Positions 18,301-29,000 of a DNA stretch of 64,000 nt are shown piece by piece. Positions within the stretch are counted from its first letter, which is position 1; each line of letters opens with the position of its first letter. The notes below the pieces were generated by a model. That model saw nothing but the letters and a program-made list of their open reading frames with translations. It had not been told where the DNA came from and did no database searches. Origin of the DNA: Actinomadura oligospora ATCC 43269 (GTDB lineage Bacteria > Actinomycetota > Actinomycetes > Streptosporangiales > Streptosporangiaceae); assembly GCF_000518265.1 (NCBI RefSeq), contig NZ_JADG01000020.1, positions 62,001 to 126,000 of the forward strand, in the 5' to 3' direction. The position numbers and the translations under genes are program-made.

Positions 18301-21300
18301 GTCTTCAGGACGGCGAGGACGCCGATGACCAGGTCGGCCGATCGGGGCAGCTTCAGCGCGACGAAGGTCTCCGGGCCCGCGCCCTGCGCGGCCAGGTGCC
18401 GGGCGAGGCGGTTCGCCGCCGCATTGACCTCCGCATACGTCCACGAACGCCCCTCGAACGACACCGCCACCGCAGAAGGACAAGCCGCCACCCGCGCCTC
18501 GAACAACGCCGGAATCGTCGCCCGCTCAGCGACCGGCGACGAACCGCCCGCCCACGTGCGCAGCAGGGTGCGGCGCTCGGAGCGGTCGAGGATCTCGGCG
18601 GTGGAGATCGGCTCGTCCGGGGCGTCCACGACCTCACGCAGGAAGCGCTCGAAGCGGGCGGCGAGTCCAGCTGCCGTGTCGGGGTCGAACAGGTCGAGCG
18701 CGTACTCCAGCCCGGCCGCGATCCCGGCCGGGGATCCAGCGTCGTCGGCGAGTTCCTGCAGGTAGAGCGACAGGTCGTACTTGGCGGTGCCGAGTGGGAG
18801 GTCCACCGGGCCGCCGGTGAGGCCGTCGAGTTCGAGGGTCGCCTCGGGGTTGTTCTGGAAGGACAGCGCGACCTGGAACAGCGGGTGCCGGGCCATGGAA
18901 CGCGCCGGGTTCAGCACGTCGACCAAGCGCTCGAACGGGACATCCTGGTGCGCGTACGCCGCGAGGTCGGTCTCCCGCACGCGCGCGATGAGCTCACGGA
19001 AGGACGGGTCGCCGGACGTGTCGGTGCGCAGCACGAGCATGTTGACGAACATGCCGACGAGATCGTCCAGGGCTTCGTCCGTGCGGCCCGCGATCGGGGA
19101 GCCGATCGGGACGTCCGTCCCGGCGCCGAGACGGGTGAGCAGCGCGGCGAACGCGGCCTGCATGACCATGAACAGGCTCGCGCCCGACTCGCGGGCCAGG
19201 CCGAGGAGCGCGCCGTGCAGGCCCGTGTCCAGCTCGAACGTGAACGTGCCGCCCCGGTAGGACGCCTCCGCCGGACGCGGACGGTCCGCCGGAAGCACCA
19301 GCTCCTCCGGCAGGCCCTCCAGGGCCTCCTTCCAGAAAGCGATCTGCGAGGCGGCCACCGACGACGCGTCGTCCTCGGAGCCGAGGAGCGAACGCTGCCA
19401 AAGCGTGTAGTCCGCGTACTGCACCGGCAGCGGAGCCCACGTCGGCGCGTCCCCGGCGACCCGCGCCACGTACGCGGTCAGGACGTCGCGCGCGAGCGGG
19501 GCCATCGACCAGCCGTCACCCGCGATGTGGTGCATGACCAGCAGAACCACGTGCTCGTCGGCGGACAGCCGGAACAGGGCCGCGCGCAGCGGCGGCTCGG
19601 CCGACAGGTCGAAGCCCTGGCCGACGACGGATGCCAGGGCGAGCGGCAGGGCGTCCGCGGCGGTCTCGGTGACCGGCAGCCGGGGACGGGCGGCCGACGG
19701 GTCCAGGACCAGCTGGCGGGGCGTGCCCGCGACGTCGGGGAAGATCGTCCGCAGCGCCTCGTGGCGGGTCACGACGTCGGCCAGCGCCGCTTCGAGCGCG
19801 GACGCGTCGAGCGGGCCGTTCAACCGCAGCGCGACCGGCATGTTGAACGTCGCGGACGGCCCGTCGAACCGGTTGAGGAACCAGAGCCGCTGCTGCGCGT
19901 ACGACAGCGGAAGCACGTCCGGACGCTCGGCGGGGACCAGCGCCGGACGGGAGGTTCCGGCGGCCGAGGCGAGCCGCGCCGACAGCCCGGCGACGGTCGG
20001 GGCCTCGAACAGCGCCCGGACGGGCAGTTCCACGCCGAGCGCCGTCCGGATCCGGCTGACCAGGCGCGTCGCGGTGAGCGAGTCGCCGCCGAGTTCGAAG
20101 AACCCGTCGTCCACGCCGATCCGCGCGACGCCGAGGACCTCGGCGAACAGCCCGCACAGGATCTCCTCCTGCGGGGAGCGCGGCGCGCGTCCGGCGCCCG
20201 GGGCCGAGGCGTCGGGCTCGGGCAGGGCGCGCTTGTCGACCTTGCCGTTGACGGTCAGCGGCAGCGCGGGCAGGACGGTCAGGGACGGGATCATGTGGTC
20301 CGGCAGGTGCGCGGCGGCGTGGCGGCGGAGCGCGGCGGCGTCCACGGTCGCGGGCACGACGTACGCGGCGAGGCGCTTGTCCCCCGAGGCGTCCTCGCGG
20401 ACGGTCACGACGGCCTGCCCGACTCCGTCGAACCGGGACAGGACGTTCTCGATCTCGCCGAGCTCCACGCGGAAGCCGCGGATCTTCACCTGGTCGTCGG
20501 CGCGGCCGAGGAACTCGATCGTGCCGTCCGGGGTCCATCGCGCGAGGTCGCCCGTCCGGTACATGCGCGCGCCCGGCTCGCCTGCGAAGGGGTCGGCCAC
20601 GAACCGTCCGGCCGTCAGGCCCGGCCGGTTCAGGTATCCGCGCGCGACCTGGACGCCCGCCAGGTACAGCTCGCCGGGGACACCGACCGGGGCGGGCTGG
20701 AGCGCCGAGTCGAGCACGTGGGCGCGGGCGCCGGGGTGCGGGCCGCCGACGGTCGGCCGGGCGGCGTCCGCGACGACGACGCTCATGGTGTCGATCGTCG
20801 CCTCGGTCGGGCCGTAGAAGTTCCGGACGGTCACGCCGTCGAGCGCGCGCAGGTCGTCCCAGAGCGCGTCGCCGATCGCCTCGCCGCCGATGAGCAGCTG
20901 CGTCGGCCGGTGCCCGCCCGCGGAGAGCAGCCCGGCCTCGCGGAGCGACTGGAAATGGGACGGGGTGGTGTTGACCAGGTCGATCCGGCGGGACGCGATG
21001 TAAGCCGCGAACGCCTCCACGTCGCGCCGGACGCCGTCGCCGATCAGGTGCAGCTCGTGGCCGTGGATCATCCACAGCAGGCCCATCCACGAGGTGTCGA
21101 ACGAGAACGACGCGAGGTGCGCGAACCGCAGCCGCCGACCTGCGCCCGCCTCGGCCTCCACGGGCTCGAAGAACCGGACGCGGTGCGCGTCGTAGTAGTT
21201 CAGCAGGCCCGCGTACGGGACGACGACGCCCTTGGGACGTCCCGTCGAGCCGGACGTGTAGATCACGTACGCCGAGTTCTCCGGCGACACCGTCCGGGCG

Positions 21301-23012
21301 GGGTCCGTCGCGGGCCGGTCCGCGGCGAACGCCTCGTGCGCGGGCGTGAGGGAGAGGGCCGGGTTCGCGTCCTCCAGCATGGACGCGATGCGGTCGTCCG
21401 GGTATTCGGGATCGACCGGGACGTAGGCCGCGCCCGCCTTCAGGACGCCGAGGATCGCGACGACGATCTCGGGCGTCCGGGGCAGGACGAGCGCGACGCG
21501 GTCCTCCGGGCCGACGCCACGGGCGATCAGCTCGTGCGCGAGGCGGTTCGCGCGGCCGTTCAGCTCCGCGTAGGTGAGGGTCGTGTCGCCGCTGACCAGC
21601 GCGACCGCGTCCGGGGTGCGGGCGGCCCGCGCCTCGAAGAGGTCGATGACCGTGCCCGGGCGCGGCGTCACGGACGTGTCGTTCCAGGCGGCGAAGCGGG
21701 CCAGCTCGTCGTCCCTGGCGGGGGCGAGCGCGCCGATCGGGCGGTCCGGGTCGTCCGCGAACCGCTCCAGGACGCGCCGGACCCGTCCGAGCAGCGCCTC
21801 CGCGACGTCCCGCGTGTACACGTCGGGACGGTGGTTCAGGCGCAGCTCCATGCGGTCGGGGCCGGGCGCGGCGACCAGCGAGAGGGGGAAGTGCGTCGCG
21901 TCGTAGGCGTCCGCGCCGGTGATCCGGACGCCGTTCAGCGAGCCGTCCATGCTCGCCGGGTCGAACGGGTAGTTCTCCAGCACCGTCATGGTGTCGAAGA
22001 ACGCGCCGCCGTGCCCGGCCGCCCGCTGGATGTCGGTGAGGCCGAGGTGGTGGTGCGGGAGCAGCTCGGTCTGCTCCTCCTGGAGCCGCTCGACGAGCGC
22101 GCCGAACGGCTCGTCCTGGCGGAACCGGACGCGGACCGGCAGCGTGTTGATGAACAGGCCGATCATCTGCTCGACGCCCGGCAGGTCCGCCGGACGCCCC
22201 GAGACGGTCGCGCCGAACGCCACGTCGTCGCGGCCGAGCATCCGCCCGAGGACGATCCCCCACGCGGCCTGAAGGACGGTGTTGAGCGTGGCGTTGTGGC
22301 GGCGCGCGACCCGCGTCAGCCTCCGCGTGAAGCGTTCCTCCAGCTCGGTGACCACGCGGCCGGGCGGGACGGGCCGGAGCCCGGCGGCCTCCGACGCGAC
22401 CAGGCACGGCTCGTCCAGGCCGGACAGCGCCTTCTGCCAGGCGACCTCGGCGGCGCCGCGGTCCTGTTTCGCGAGCCAGGCGAGGTAGTTCTTGTACGGG
22501 GTGACGCGTGGCAGGCCGCTGTCGTCACCGCCCTGCAGGTACAGCAGGAACAGCTCGGTCGCGAGGACGGGCGTGGACCAGCCGTCCAGCAGGATGTGGT
22601 GGTTCGTCAGGATCAGCCGGTGCCGCTCCGGTCCGCGCCGCACCAGGACGAACCGCAGCAGGGGCGGCTCGGTCAGCGTGAACGGCCGCGACCGCTCGCG
22701 GGCGACGACCGCGTCCGCCTCGGCGTCGTCGGCCGCGTCGATGTCCTCCCACGGCAGGTCGACCGAGCGCGGGACGACCTGGACGGGCTTGGACAGGTCC
22801 TCGTGCCAGAACGCGGCGCGCAGGTTCGCGTGGCGGCGCAGCAGCGCCTCGGCGGACCGGCGCAGCACGGCCGCGTCGAGCGGTCCGTCCAGGTCCAGGA
22901 CGAGCTGCGCCGTGTACACGTCGGCCGCGGCGTCGTCGAAGACGGCGTGGAAGAAGAACCCCTGCTGCAGCGGCGACAGCGGCAGGATGTCCTCGAGGTC
23001 CCCCCGGTTCAC
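15300..23012 (-). CDS. NRPS 2, two modules C-A-T-C-A-T-E
   Basis: About 2570 aa. I chose GTG 23012 as start: it overlaps the previous TAG by one base, and GGAGG lies 7-8 bases upstream, inside an alternative start at 23027. Domain order: C (HHILLDG near 140), A (TSGSTGRPKG near 585), T (FFELGGDSL near 975), C (HHIAGDG near 1160, LCL-like PLSYAQQRLWFLNRF), A (near 1630), T (FFDLGGDSI near 2015), E (HHLVVDGVSWR near 2210, DLSRTVGWFTS, FNYLGR). The first A pocket reads D-T-M-N-L-G-F-I-D-K, which I cannot assign. The second reads D-F-W-N-V-G-M-V-H-K, essentially the threonine code (DFWNIGMVHK). The E domain should give D- or D-allo-Thr. Near-identical sequence is shared with the Thr module of NRPS 1. 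Confidence 0.95.
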   Translation of the reverse strand: MNRGDLEDILPLSPLQQGFFFHAVFDDAAADVYTAQLVLDLDGPLDAAVLRRSAEALLRRHANLRAAFWHEDLSKPVQVVPRSVDLPWEDIDAADDAEADAVVARERSRPFTLTEPPLLRFVLVRRGPERHRLILTNHHILLDGWSTPVLATELFLLYLQGGDDSGLPRVTPYKNYLAWLAKQDRGAAEVAWQKALSGLDEPCLVASEAAGLRPVPPGRVVTELEERFTRRLTRVARRHNATLNTVLQAAWGIVLGRMLGRDDVAFGATVSGRPADLPGVEQMIGLFINTLPVRVRFRQDEPFGALVERLQEEQTELLPHHHLGLTDIQRAAGHGGAFFDTMTVLENYPFDPASMDGSLNGVRITGADAYDATHFPLSLVAAPGPDRMELRLNHRPDVYTRDVAEALLGRVRRVLERFADDPDRPIGALAPARDDELARFAAWNDTSVTPRPGTVIDLFEARAARTPDAVALVSGDTTLTYAELNGRANRLAHELIARGVGPEDRVALVLPRTPEIVVAILGVLKAGAAYVPVDPEYPDDRIASMLEDANPALSLTPAHEAFAADRPATDPARTVSPENSAYVIYTSGSTGRPKGVVVPYAGLLNYYDAHRVRFFEPVEAEAGAGRRLRFAHLASFSFDTSWMGLLWMIHGHELHLIGDGVRRDVEAFAAYIASRRIDLVNTTPSHFQSLREAGLLSAGGHRPTQLLIGGEAIGDALWDDLRALDGVTVRNFYGPTEATIDTMSVVVADAARPTVGGPHPGARAHVLDSALQPAPVGVPGELYLAGVQVARGYLNRPGLTAGRFVADPFAGEPGARMYRTGDLARWTPDGTIEFLGRADDQVKIRGFRVELGEIENVLSRFDGVGQAVVTVREDASGDKRLAAYVVPATVDAAALRRHAAAHLPDHMIPSLTVLPALPLTVNGKVDKRALPEPDASAPGAGRAPRSPQEEILCGLFAEVLGVARIGVDDGFFELGGDSLTATRLVSRIRTALGVELPVRALFEAPTVAGLSARLASAAGTSRPALVPAERPDVLPLSYAQQRLWFLNRFDGPSATFNMPVALRLNGPLDASALEAALADVVTRHEALRTIFPDVAGTPRQLVLDPSAARPRLPVTETAADALPLALASVVGQGFDLSAEPPLRAALFRLSADEHVVLLVMHHIAGDGWSMAPLARDVLTAYVARVAGDAPTWAPLPVQYADYTLWQRSLLGSEDDASSVAASQIAFWKEALEGLPEELVLPADRPRPAEASYRGGTFTFELDTGLHGALLGLARESGASLFMVMQAAFAALLTRLGAGTDVPIGSPIAGRTDEALDDLVGMFVNMLVLRTDTSGDPSFRELIARVRETDLAAYAHQDVPFERLVDVLNPARSMARHPLFQVALSFQNNPEATLELDGLTGGPVDLPLGTAKYDLSLYLQELADDAGSPAGIAAGLEYALDLFDPDTAAGLAARFERFLREVVDAPDEPISTAEILDRSERRTLLRTWAGGSSPVAERATIPALFEARVAACPSAVAVSFEGRSWTYAEVNAAANRLARHLAAQGAGPETFVALKLPRSADLVIGVLAVLKTGAAYVPIDPDYPADRIAHMVSDAAPILTVTSIDVEGDHSPENLEGVEISPDNPAYVIYTSGSTGRPKGVVVPHQNVVRLLRSTEEWFSFGPDDVWTLFHSYAFDFSVWELWGPLLNGGRLVVVPYLTSRSPEEFLRLLAAEQVTVLNQTPSAFYQLMAADRENPGTDLALRYVVFGGEALELGRLDDWYGRHADDAPTLVNMYGITETTVHVSYMALDRVHAANAPGSIIGVGIPDLRIYVLDERLQPVPAGVVGELYVAGDGLARGYLNRPGLTAERFVAEPFSGKPGARMYRTGDLGRWCKDGALEYLGRADQQVQLRGFRIELGEVESALVRHETVADAAVVLRDEKLIAYAVPSTPATDLDASDLRRFVNATLPDYMVPATVVALDALPLTVNGKLDRKALPAPDFQAKPGSRVPRTLAEETLAGLFAEVLGLEKVGIDDGFFDLGGDSIIAIQLVSRARQQGLVISPRDVFQHQTVEGLAAVAQPVGEGEQAEAEAPGAALGPVPPTPIMRWFGGLHGPTGDYSQRMLLVTPPGLGVDRLTAALRRVLDHHDMLRLRVTAGGHFEVPEPGVPDASQLVRRVDVQGLDVAALREILREESLNARRRLAPEDGVMVQAVWLDAGPDRRGRLLVTAHHLVVDGVSWRIVLPDLVAAWAGADLEPVPTSFRRWAQKLVAEAADPGRAAEASFWREIEETPDPALAARALDPAVDTFGTARHLTVELPADVTGPLLTDVPAAFHARANDVLLTALAVAVAGWRGDPRTAVLIDLEGHGREEVVPGVDLSRTVGWFTSIFPVALDAGEAGVAGHAGQAGHVARSEVESGGEAAGTALKKVKEQLRRVPDNGIGHGLLAAPGEGRRTPQIAFNYLGRVAAAEDGDADWSPAGAGDDAALAGGQDDALGLVHAIEVNAHTRGLPSGPVLSATWTYAGGLFEEDRVRALADRWTAALRGLVIHVTEGAGGGFTPSDLSLIEIDQDEIDELAAEFDDFSDLELD
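16831..18550 (-). repeat. Thr-module A-T region, copy 1 of a long direct repeat
   Basis: This 1.7 kb stretch encodes the A and T domains from GGSSPVAERATIPALFEA to the sequence VISPRDVFQHQTV. It is nearly identical to 24518-26250 in NRPS 1, including many synonymous positions. Flanking C and E domains are also similar but less so. It reflects duplication or gene conversion between modules activating the same residue. Confidence 0.8.
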
Positions 23013-26000
23013 TACCTGTTCCTCCACGCGTCCTGCAGCTTGTCGATCTCGTTCTGGTCCAGGTCCACCAGCAGGTCGGACGTGGTGAACCCGCCCGCCT
23101 CGCCCGACGCCGCGTGCGCGACCAGGCCGCGCAGCGCCGCGAACCAGGCCGTGGCGAGGTCGCGGACGTCGTCCTCGGCGAGCAGGCCGTCCGGGAACGA
23201 CCAGACGGCGGTCAGCTCCGGCCCGGACGGCAGGTCGCGGGTCACGGCGTTGACCTCCAGGACGTGCGCCATCGGCATGCGCGGGTCCTCCCCGGCGGGC
23301 AGCTCCTCGGGCGCGATCTCCCAGTCGCCGTCGCCTCCCGCGCCGACGCGGCCCAGGTAGTTGAACGCGATCTGCGCGGCCGGGATCTCGGCGAGTTCGG
23401 CGGCGGCGTCCCCGTCACCGCAGTGACGCAGCAGGCCGTATCCGAGTCCGCCGCCGCCGGGGACCGCGCGGAGCTGCTCCTTCACCTTCTTCAACGCCGT
23501 CCCGACGACCGGCCCGCCGCTCTCGACCTCGGCCCAGTCGGTCGTGCCCGGGTCGAGCCGGACGGGGTGGATCGCGGTGAACCAGCCCGCCGTCCGGGAC
23601 AGGTCGACGCCGGGCACGACGTCCTCGCGGCCGTGCCCTTCGAGGTCGACGAGGACGCCGCCGGTCGTGCGTCCGCCACGTCCCTTGCGCCAGTGCGTGA
23701 CGGCCAGCGCGAGCCCGGTCAGCAGGACGTCGTTCACGCGGCCGTGGTAGGCGGCGGGAACGTCGCTGAGCAGCGACTTCGTCACCTCCGCGGGCAGCGT
23801 CAGCCGGACCGAGGCGGCCCGTGCGGCGATGTCAACGCGCGGGTCGAGCGGACGGTCGGCGAGGTCCTGCCTGGGGCCGTCGACGATGTCGAGCCAGTCG
23901 TCCAGGTCGCCGGTGACGGCCGTGTCGGACGCCGCGCCGGTCAGCTTCTGCGCCCAGCGCCGGAAGGAGGTGGGGACGGGTTCGAGGTCGGCTCCGGCCC
24001 AGGCCGCGACCAGGTCGGGCAGGACGATGCGCCAGGACACGCCGTCCACGACCAGGTGGTGCAGGACGACCAGGAGCCGTCCGCGCTCCTCGCCCGCGTC
24101 CAGCCAGACGATCCGCGCGACCTCGCCGCGCGTGGGGTCGAGGGCGGTGCGAGCTGCGGCCACCTGGTCGGCGACGACCTGCCGGAGCTTGTCGGCGTCC
24201 AGGCCCGCGACGTCCACGCGGGTCACCAGGCCGTCCGCCTTCACGCTTCCGGCGTCCCGGACGACCGGCCGCCACTGGTCGCCGTCCACGTCGAGCGTGA
24301 GGCGCAGCATGTCGTGGTGGTCCAGGACCTTCTGGAACGCCTCGGTGAGGCCGCCGAGCGCGAGGCCGGGCGGGGTGATCAGCAGCGTGGCCTGGTGGAA
24401 TCCGGAGATCAGCGCGGCGTCGCCGCCGACGCGCTCGCGCAGCCACCCGACGACCGGCGTCACCGGGACCGGCCCGGTTCCCGTACCGGGCTCCTCGATC
24501 TCGACGCGCTCGTCCTCGCCGACCGGTTGCGCGACGGCCGCCAGCTCCGCGACGGTCTGGTGCTGGAAGACGTCGCGGGGGGAGATGACGAGCCCTTGCT
24601 GGCGGGCGCGGGAGACGAGCTGGATGGCGATGATCGAGTCGCCGCCGAGATCGAAGAACCCGTCATCGATCCCGACGTGCTGGAGGCCGAGAACCTCGGC
24701 GTACAGCCCGGCCAAGGTCTCCTCCTCGGGCGTCCGGGCGACGCGGGAATCGGCCTTGGCCTGGAAGTCGGGGTTCGGCAGTGCCTTGCGGTCGAGCTTG
24801 CCGTTGACGGTCAGCGGGAGGGCGTCGAGAGCGACGACGGTCGCCGGGACCATGTAGTCCGGGAGTGTCGCATTGACGAAACGCCGCAGGTCAGAAGCAT
24901 CAAGCTCGGTGCCTAGCGTGGACGGGACGGCGTAGGCGATCAGCTTCTCGTCCCGCAGAACGACCGCCGCATCCGCGACCGTCTCGTGCCGGACGAGTGC
25001 GGACTCGACCTCGCCCAACTCGATCCGGAACCCGCGCAACTGAACCTGCTGGTCGAAACGACCCAGGTACTCGAGGCGGCCATCGCTCAGCCAACGGCCG
25101 AGGTCGCCCGTCCGGTACATGCGCGCGCCGGGCTCGCCGCCGAACGGGTCGGCCACGAACCGCTCAGCCGTCAGGCCCGGCCGGTTCAGGTATCCGCGCG
25201 CCAGGCCGTCACCCGCGACGTACAGCTCACCGACCACACCCGCCGGAACGGGCTGAAGCCGCTCGTCCAGCACATATATGCGCAGGTCAGGGATGCCGAC
25301 ACCGATCACGCTGCCAGGCGCGGTCGCCGCATAGGTCCGGTCGAGCGCGACATAGGAGACATGAACGGTGGTCTCGGTGATCCCGTACATGTTGACCAGC
25401 GTCGGCGCATCCTCAGCGTGACCGCTGTACCAGTCGTCCAGACGCCCGAGTTCGAGCGCTTCGCCGCCGAACACGACATACCGGAGTGCCAGATCCGAGC
25501 CCGGATTCTCCCGGTCGGCAGCCATGAGCTGATAGAACGCCGACGGCGTCTGATTCAGCACCGTGACCTGCTCCGCCGCCAACAGCTTCAAGAACTCGTC
25601 CGGCGACCGCGAGGTCAGATACGGAACAACGACGAGACGACCGCCGTTCAGCAGCGGCCCCCACAGCTCCCACACCGAGAAGTCGAACGCATAAGAGTGG
25701 AACAACGTCCACACGTCGTCCGGACCGAAGGAGAACCAGGGCTCAGTGGAACGCAGCAAACGCACGACGTTCTGATGCGGGACGACGACGCCCTTCGGCC
25801 GTCCCGTCGACCCGGACGTGTAGATCACGTACGCCGGATGGTCCGGCGAGATCTCGACGCCTTCGAGATTCTCCGACGAGTAGTCGCCTTCGACATCGAT
25901 GCTGGTCAGCGTGAGGACGGGCGCGGAGTCCTCGATCATGTAGGCGATGCGGTCGGCCGGATAGTCCGGATCGATCGGGACGTACGCCGCGCCCGCTTTC

Positions 26001-29000
26001 AGGACGGCCAGGACAGCGATCACCATCTCGGCCGAACGCGGAAGTGACAGCGCGACGTTCTGCTCCGGCCTGACGCCCTGCGCGACGAGGTGCCGGGCAA
26101 GCCGGTTCGCCGCCGCGTTCACTTCGGCATACGTCCACGAACGCCCCTCGAACGACACCGCCACCGCAGAAGGACGAGCCGCGACCTGCGCCTCGAACAA
26201 CGCCGGAATCGTCGCCCGCTCGGCGACCGGCGACGAACCGCCCGCCCAGTCGTCCAGGATCGTGGCGCGCTCGGCCGGGTCGAGTACCTCGACCTCGCCG
26301 ACGCGGGCGTCCGGCGACGTGAGCAGCGCGGTGAGGAAGCGTTCGAAGCGGGCGGCGATGCCGGCGGCGGTCGCCGGGTCGAACAGGTCGAGGGCGAACT
26401 CCAGCTCCCCGTCCAGCCCGGCCGGGGAGCCGTCCGCGCCGGTCCTCTCGGTCAGGACCATGAGCAGGTCGAACCGGGCGACTCCGGCGTTCAGCGTCTC
26501 GGGCTCGGCGGTGAAACCGGGCAGTTCGAGCCGCGCCTCAGGGTTGTTCTGGAAGGTGAGGCCGACCTGGAACAGAGGGTGGCGGCCCAGGTGGCGCGGC
26601 GGGTTCAGCACCTCCACGAGCCGTTCGAACGGGACGTCCTGGTGCGCGTACGCCGCGAGGTCGGTCTCCCGCACGCGCGCGATCAGCTCGCGGAACGTCG
26701 GGTTCCTGGACGTGTCGGTCCGGAAGACCAGGATGTTCACGAACATGCCGACCAGGTCGTCCAGGGCCTCGTCGGTGCGGCCCGCGATCGGGGAGCCGAT
26801 CGGGACGTCCGTCCCGGCGCCGAGGCGGGTGAGCAGCGCGGCGAACGCGGCCTGGGTGACCATGAAGGGGCTCGCGCCGGTCTCGCGGGCGACCGCGAGC
26901 AGGGCCTCGTGCGTGGCGGGCGGCAGCGTGAAGCGGGTCATCCCGCCCCGGTAGGACGCTTCCACCGGACGCGGACGATCGGCCGGAAGCGCCAGCTCCT
27001 CCGGAAGACCGTCCAGAGCCCCCTTCCAGAACGCGATCTGCGAAGCCACCAGCGACGACGCGTCATCCTCGGAACCGAGAAGCGAACGCTGCCAAAGCGT
27101 GTAGTCCGCATACTGCACCGGCAGCGGAGCCCACTGCGGCGCGTCCCCGGAGACCCGCGCCGCATAGGCGGCCAGCAGGTCACGCGCCAGTGGAGCGAGC
27201 GACCAGCCGTCACAGGCGACATGGTGCATCAGCAGCAGCACGACGTGCTCGTCAGCGGACAGCCGGAACAGGGACGTCCGCAGCGGCGGCTCGGCGGTGA
27301 TGTCGAACAGGTACCCGGCGGCCATCGCCAGCCGCATCGGCAGCTCGGCCTCGCTCGTCTCCACGACCGACAGCTCGGGCGTCGCGACCTCCAGCGGCAG
27401 AACGTGCTGGTGAGGAACACCGTCGACGTCCGGCAGGACGGTCCGGAGCGACTCGTGGCGGGCGACGACGTCGGAGAGCGCGGCGCGCAGCGCGGACTCG
27501 TCCAGCGCCCCGCGGATCCGCAGCGCGAGCGGCATCTTGTACGTCGAGGACGGCCCCTCGAACCGGTTGAGGAACCACAACCGCTGCTGCCCGTAGGAGA
27601 GGGGCACGGCCGCGGGCCGCTCGCGCCGGACCAGCGCGGGCTGCGCGGGCCGCGCGGCCTCGACACCCGTCAGGGCGGCGATCCGGGCGGCGAGCGCGGC
27701 GACGGTCGGGGCCTCGAACAGCGCCCGCACGGGCAGCTCGACGTCCAGGGTCCGCCGGACCCGGCTGACGACGCGCATCGCGATCAGCGAGTCGCCGCCG
27801 AGGTCGAAGAAGTCGTCGTCGATCCCGGCGCGGTCCACGCCGAGCAGCTCGGCGAAGATCGCCGCGACGGCGGTCTCGCGGCCGTCGCGCGGCGCGCGGT
27901 ACTCGCGCAGCGGGACGGTCAGCACCGGCTTGGGCAGCGCCTTGGTGTCGACCTTGCCGTTCGGGGTGAGCGGCAGCTCGTCCATGATCACGACGGCGGC
28001 CGGGACCATCGGCTCGGGCAGGTGCTCGCGGACGTGCGCGCGCAGCTCCTCCGGGTCGAGGGTCGCGCCGGGCGCGGGGACGACGTACGCGACGAGCTTC
28101 CTGACGGGCGCGACCGCCGAGCGGGCCGCCGCGGCGAGCGTCGCGGACGGATCCTGCGCGGCGAGCGTCGCGAACGCCTCGCGCAGCGCGTCCGCGTCGT
28201 CGCCGGACAGGTCGAGCGTCCCGACCAGGGCGTCCGGCGTCTCCGTCAGCGCCCGGACGATCCCGACGAGCTGCGCCACGAGCCGGTCGGCCACGGAACG
28301 GTCGAACACGTCCGTCCGGTAGCCGAGCCTGAGCTGCAGCTCGGCGCCCGGGACGGCGTCGAGCGTCAGCGGGTAGTGCGTGGAGTCGAGCAGGTCGGCG
28401 CCCGCGAGCCGCGTCCCCGCGCCGATCTCGGCCCCGAGCAGCGACGCGTCGAGCGGGTAGTTCTCGAACACCGTCATCGTGTCGAAGAGCGCGGGCACCC
28501 CGGCGAGCCGGTGCAGGTCGCCGAGCCCGTGGTGGTGGAACGGGATCAGCTCGGCCTGCTCGCCCTGCAAACGCGCGAGCAGCGCGGCGGCGGGTTCGGC
28601 GGCGTCCAGCCGGACGCGGACGGGCAGCGTGTTGATGAACAGCCCGACCATCCGGTCGACGCCGCACACGTCCATCGGACGGCCCGACACGGTCGCGCCG
28701 AAGACCACGTCGTCGCGTCCGAGAAGGCGGGCGAGCAGCAGGCCCCAGGCGCCCTGGACGACGGTGTTGGCGGTGACCCCGAGGCGGCGCGCGGTCGCGG
28801 TCACCGAGTCGGAGAGTTCGGCGCCGAGCGGGACGCGGACCTTCTCCGGGAGGCCGGGAGGGGCGTCCGGCGTTCCGGGCGCGACGAGCGTCCCGCCAGG
28901 CAGGTCGGCGAGGGCCCTGCTCCAGGCGGCGTCGGCGTCGGCGCGGTCCTGCCGGGTGAGCCAGCCGAGGTAGTCCTTGTAGTCGGGCGCGCGCGGCGGA

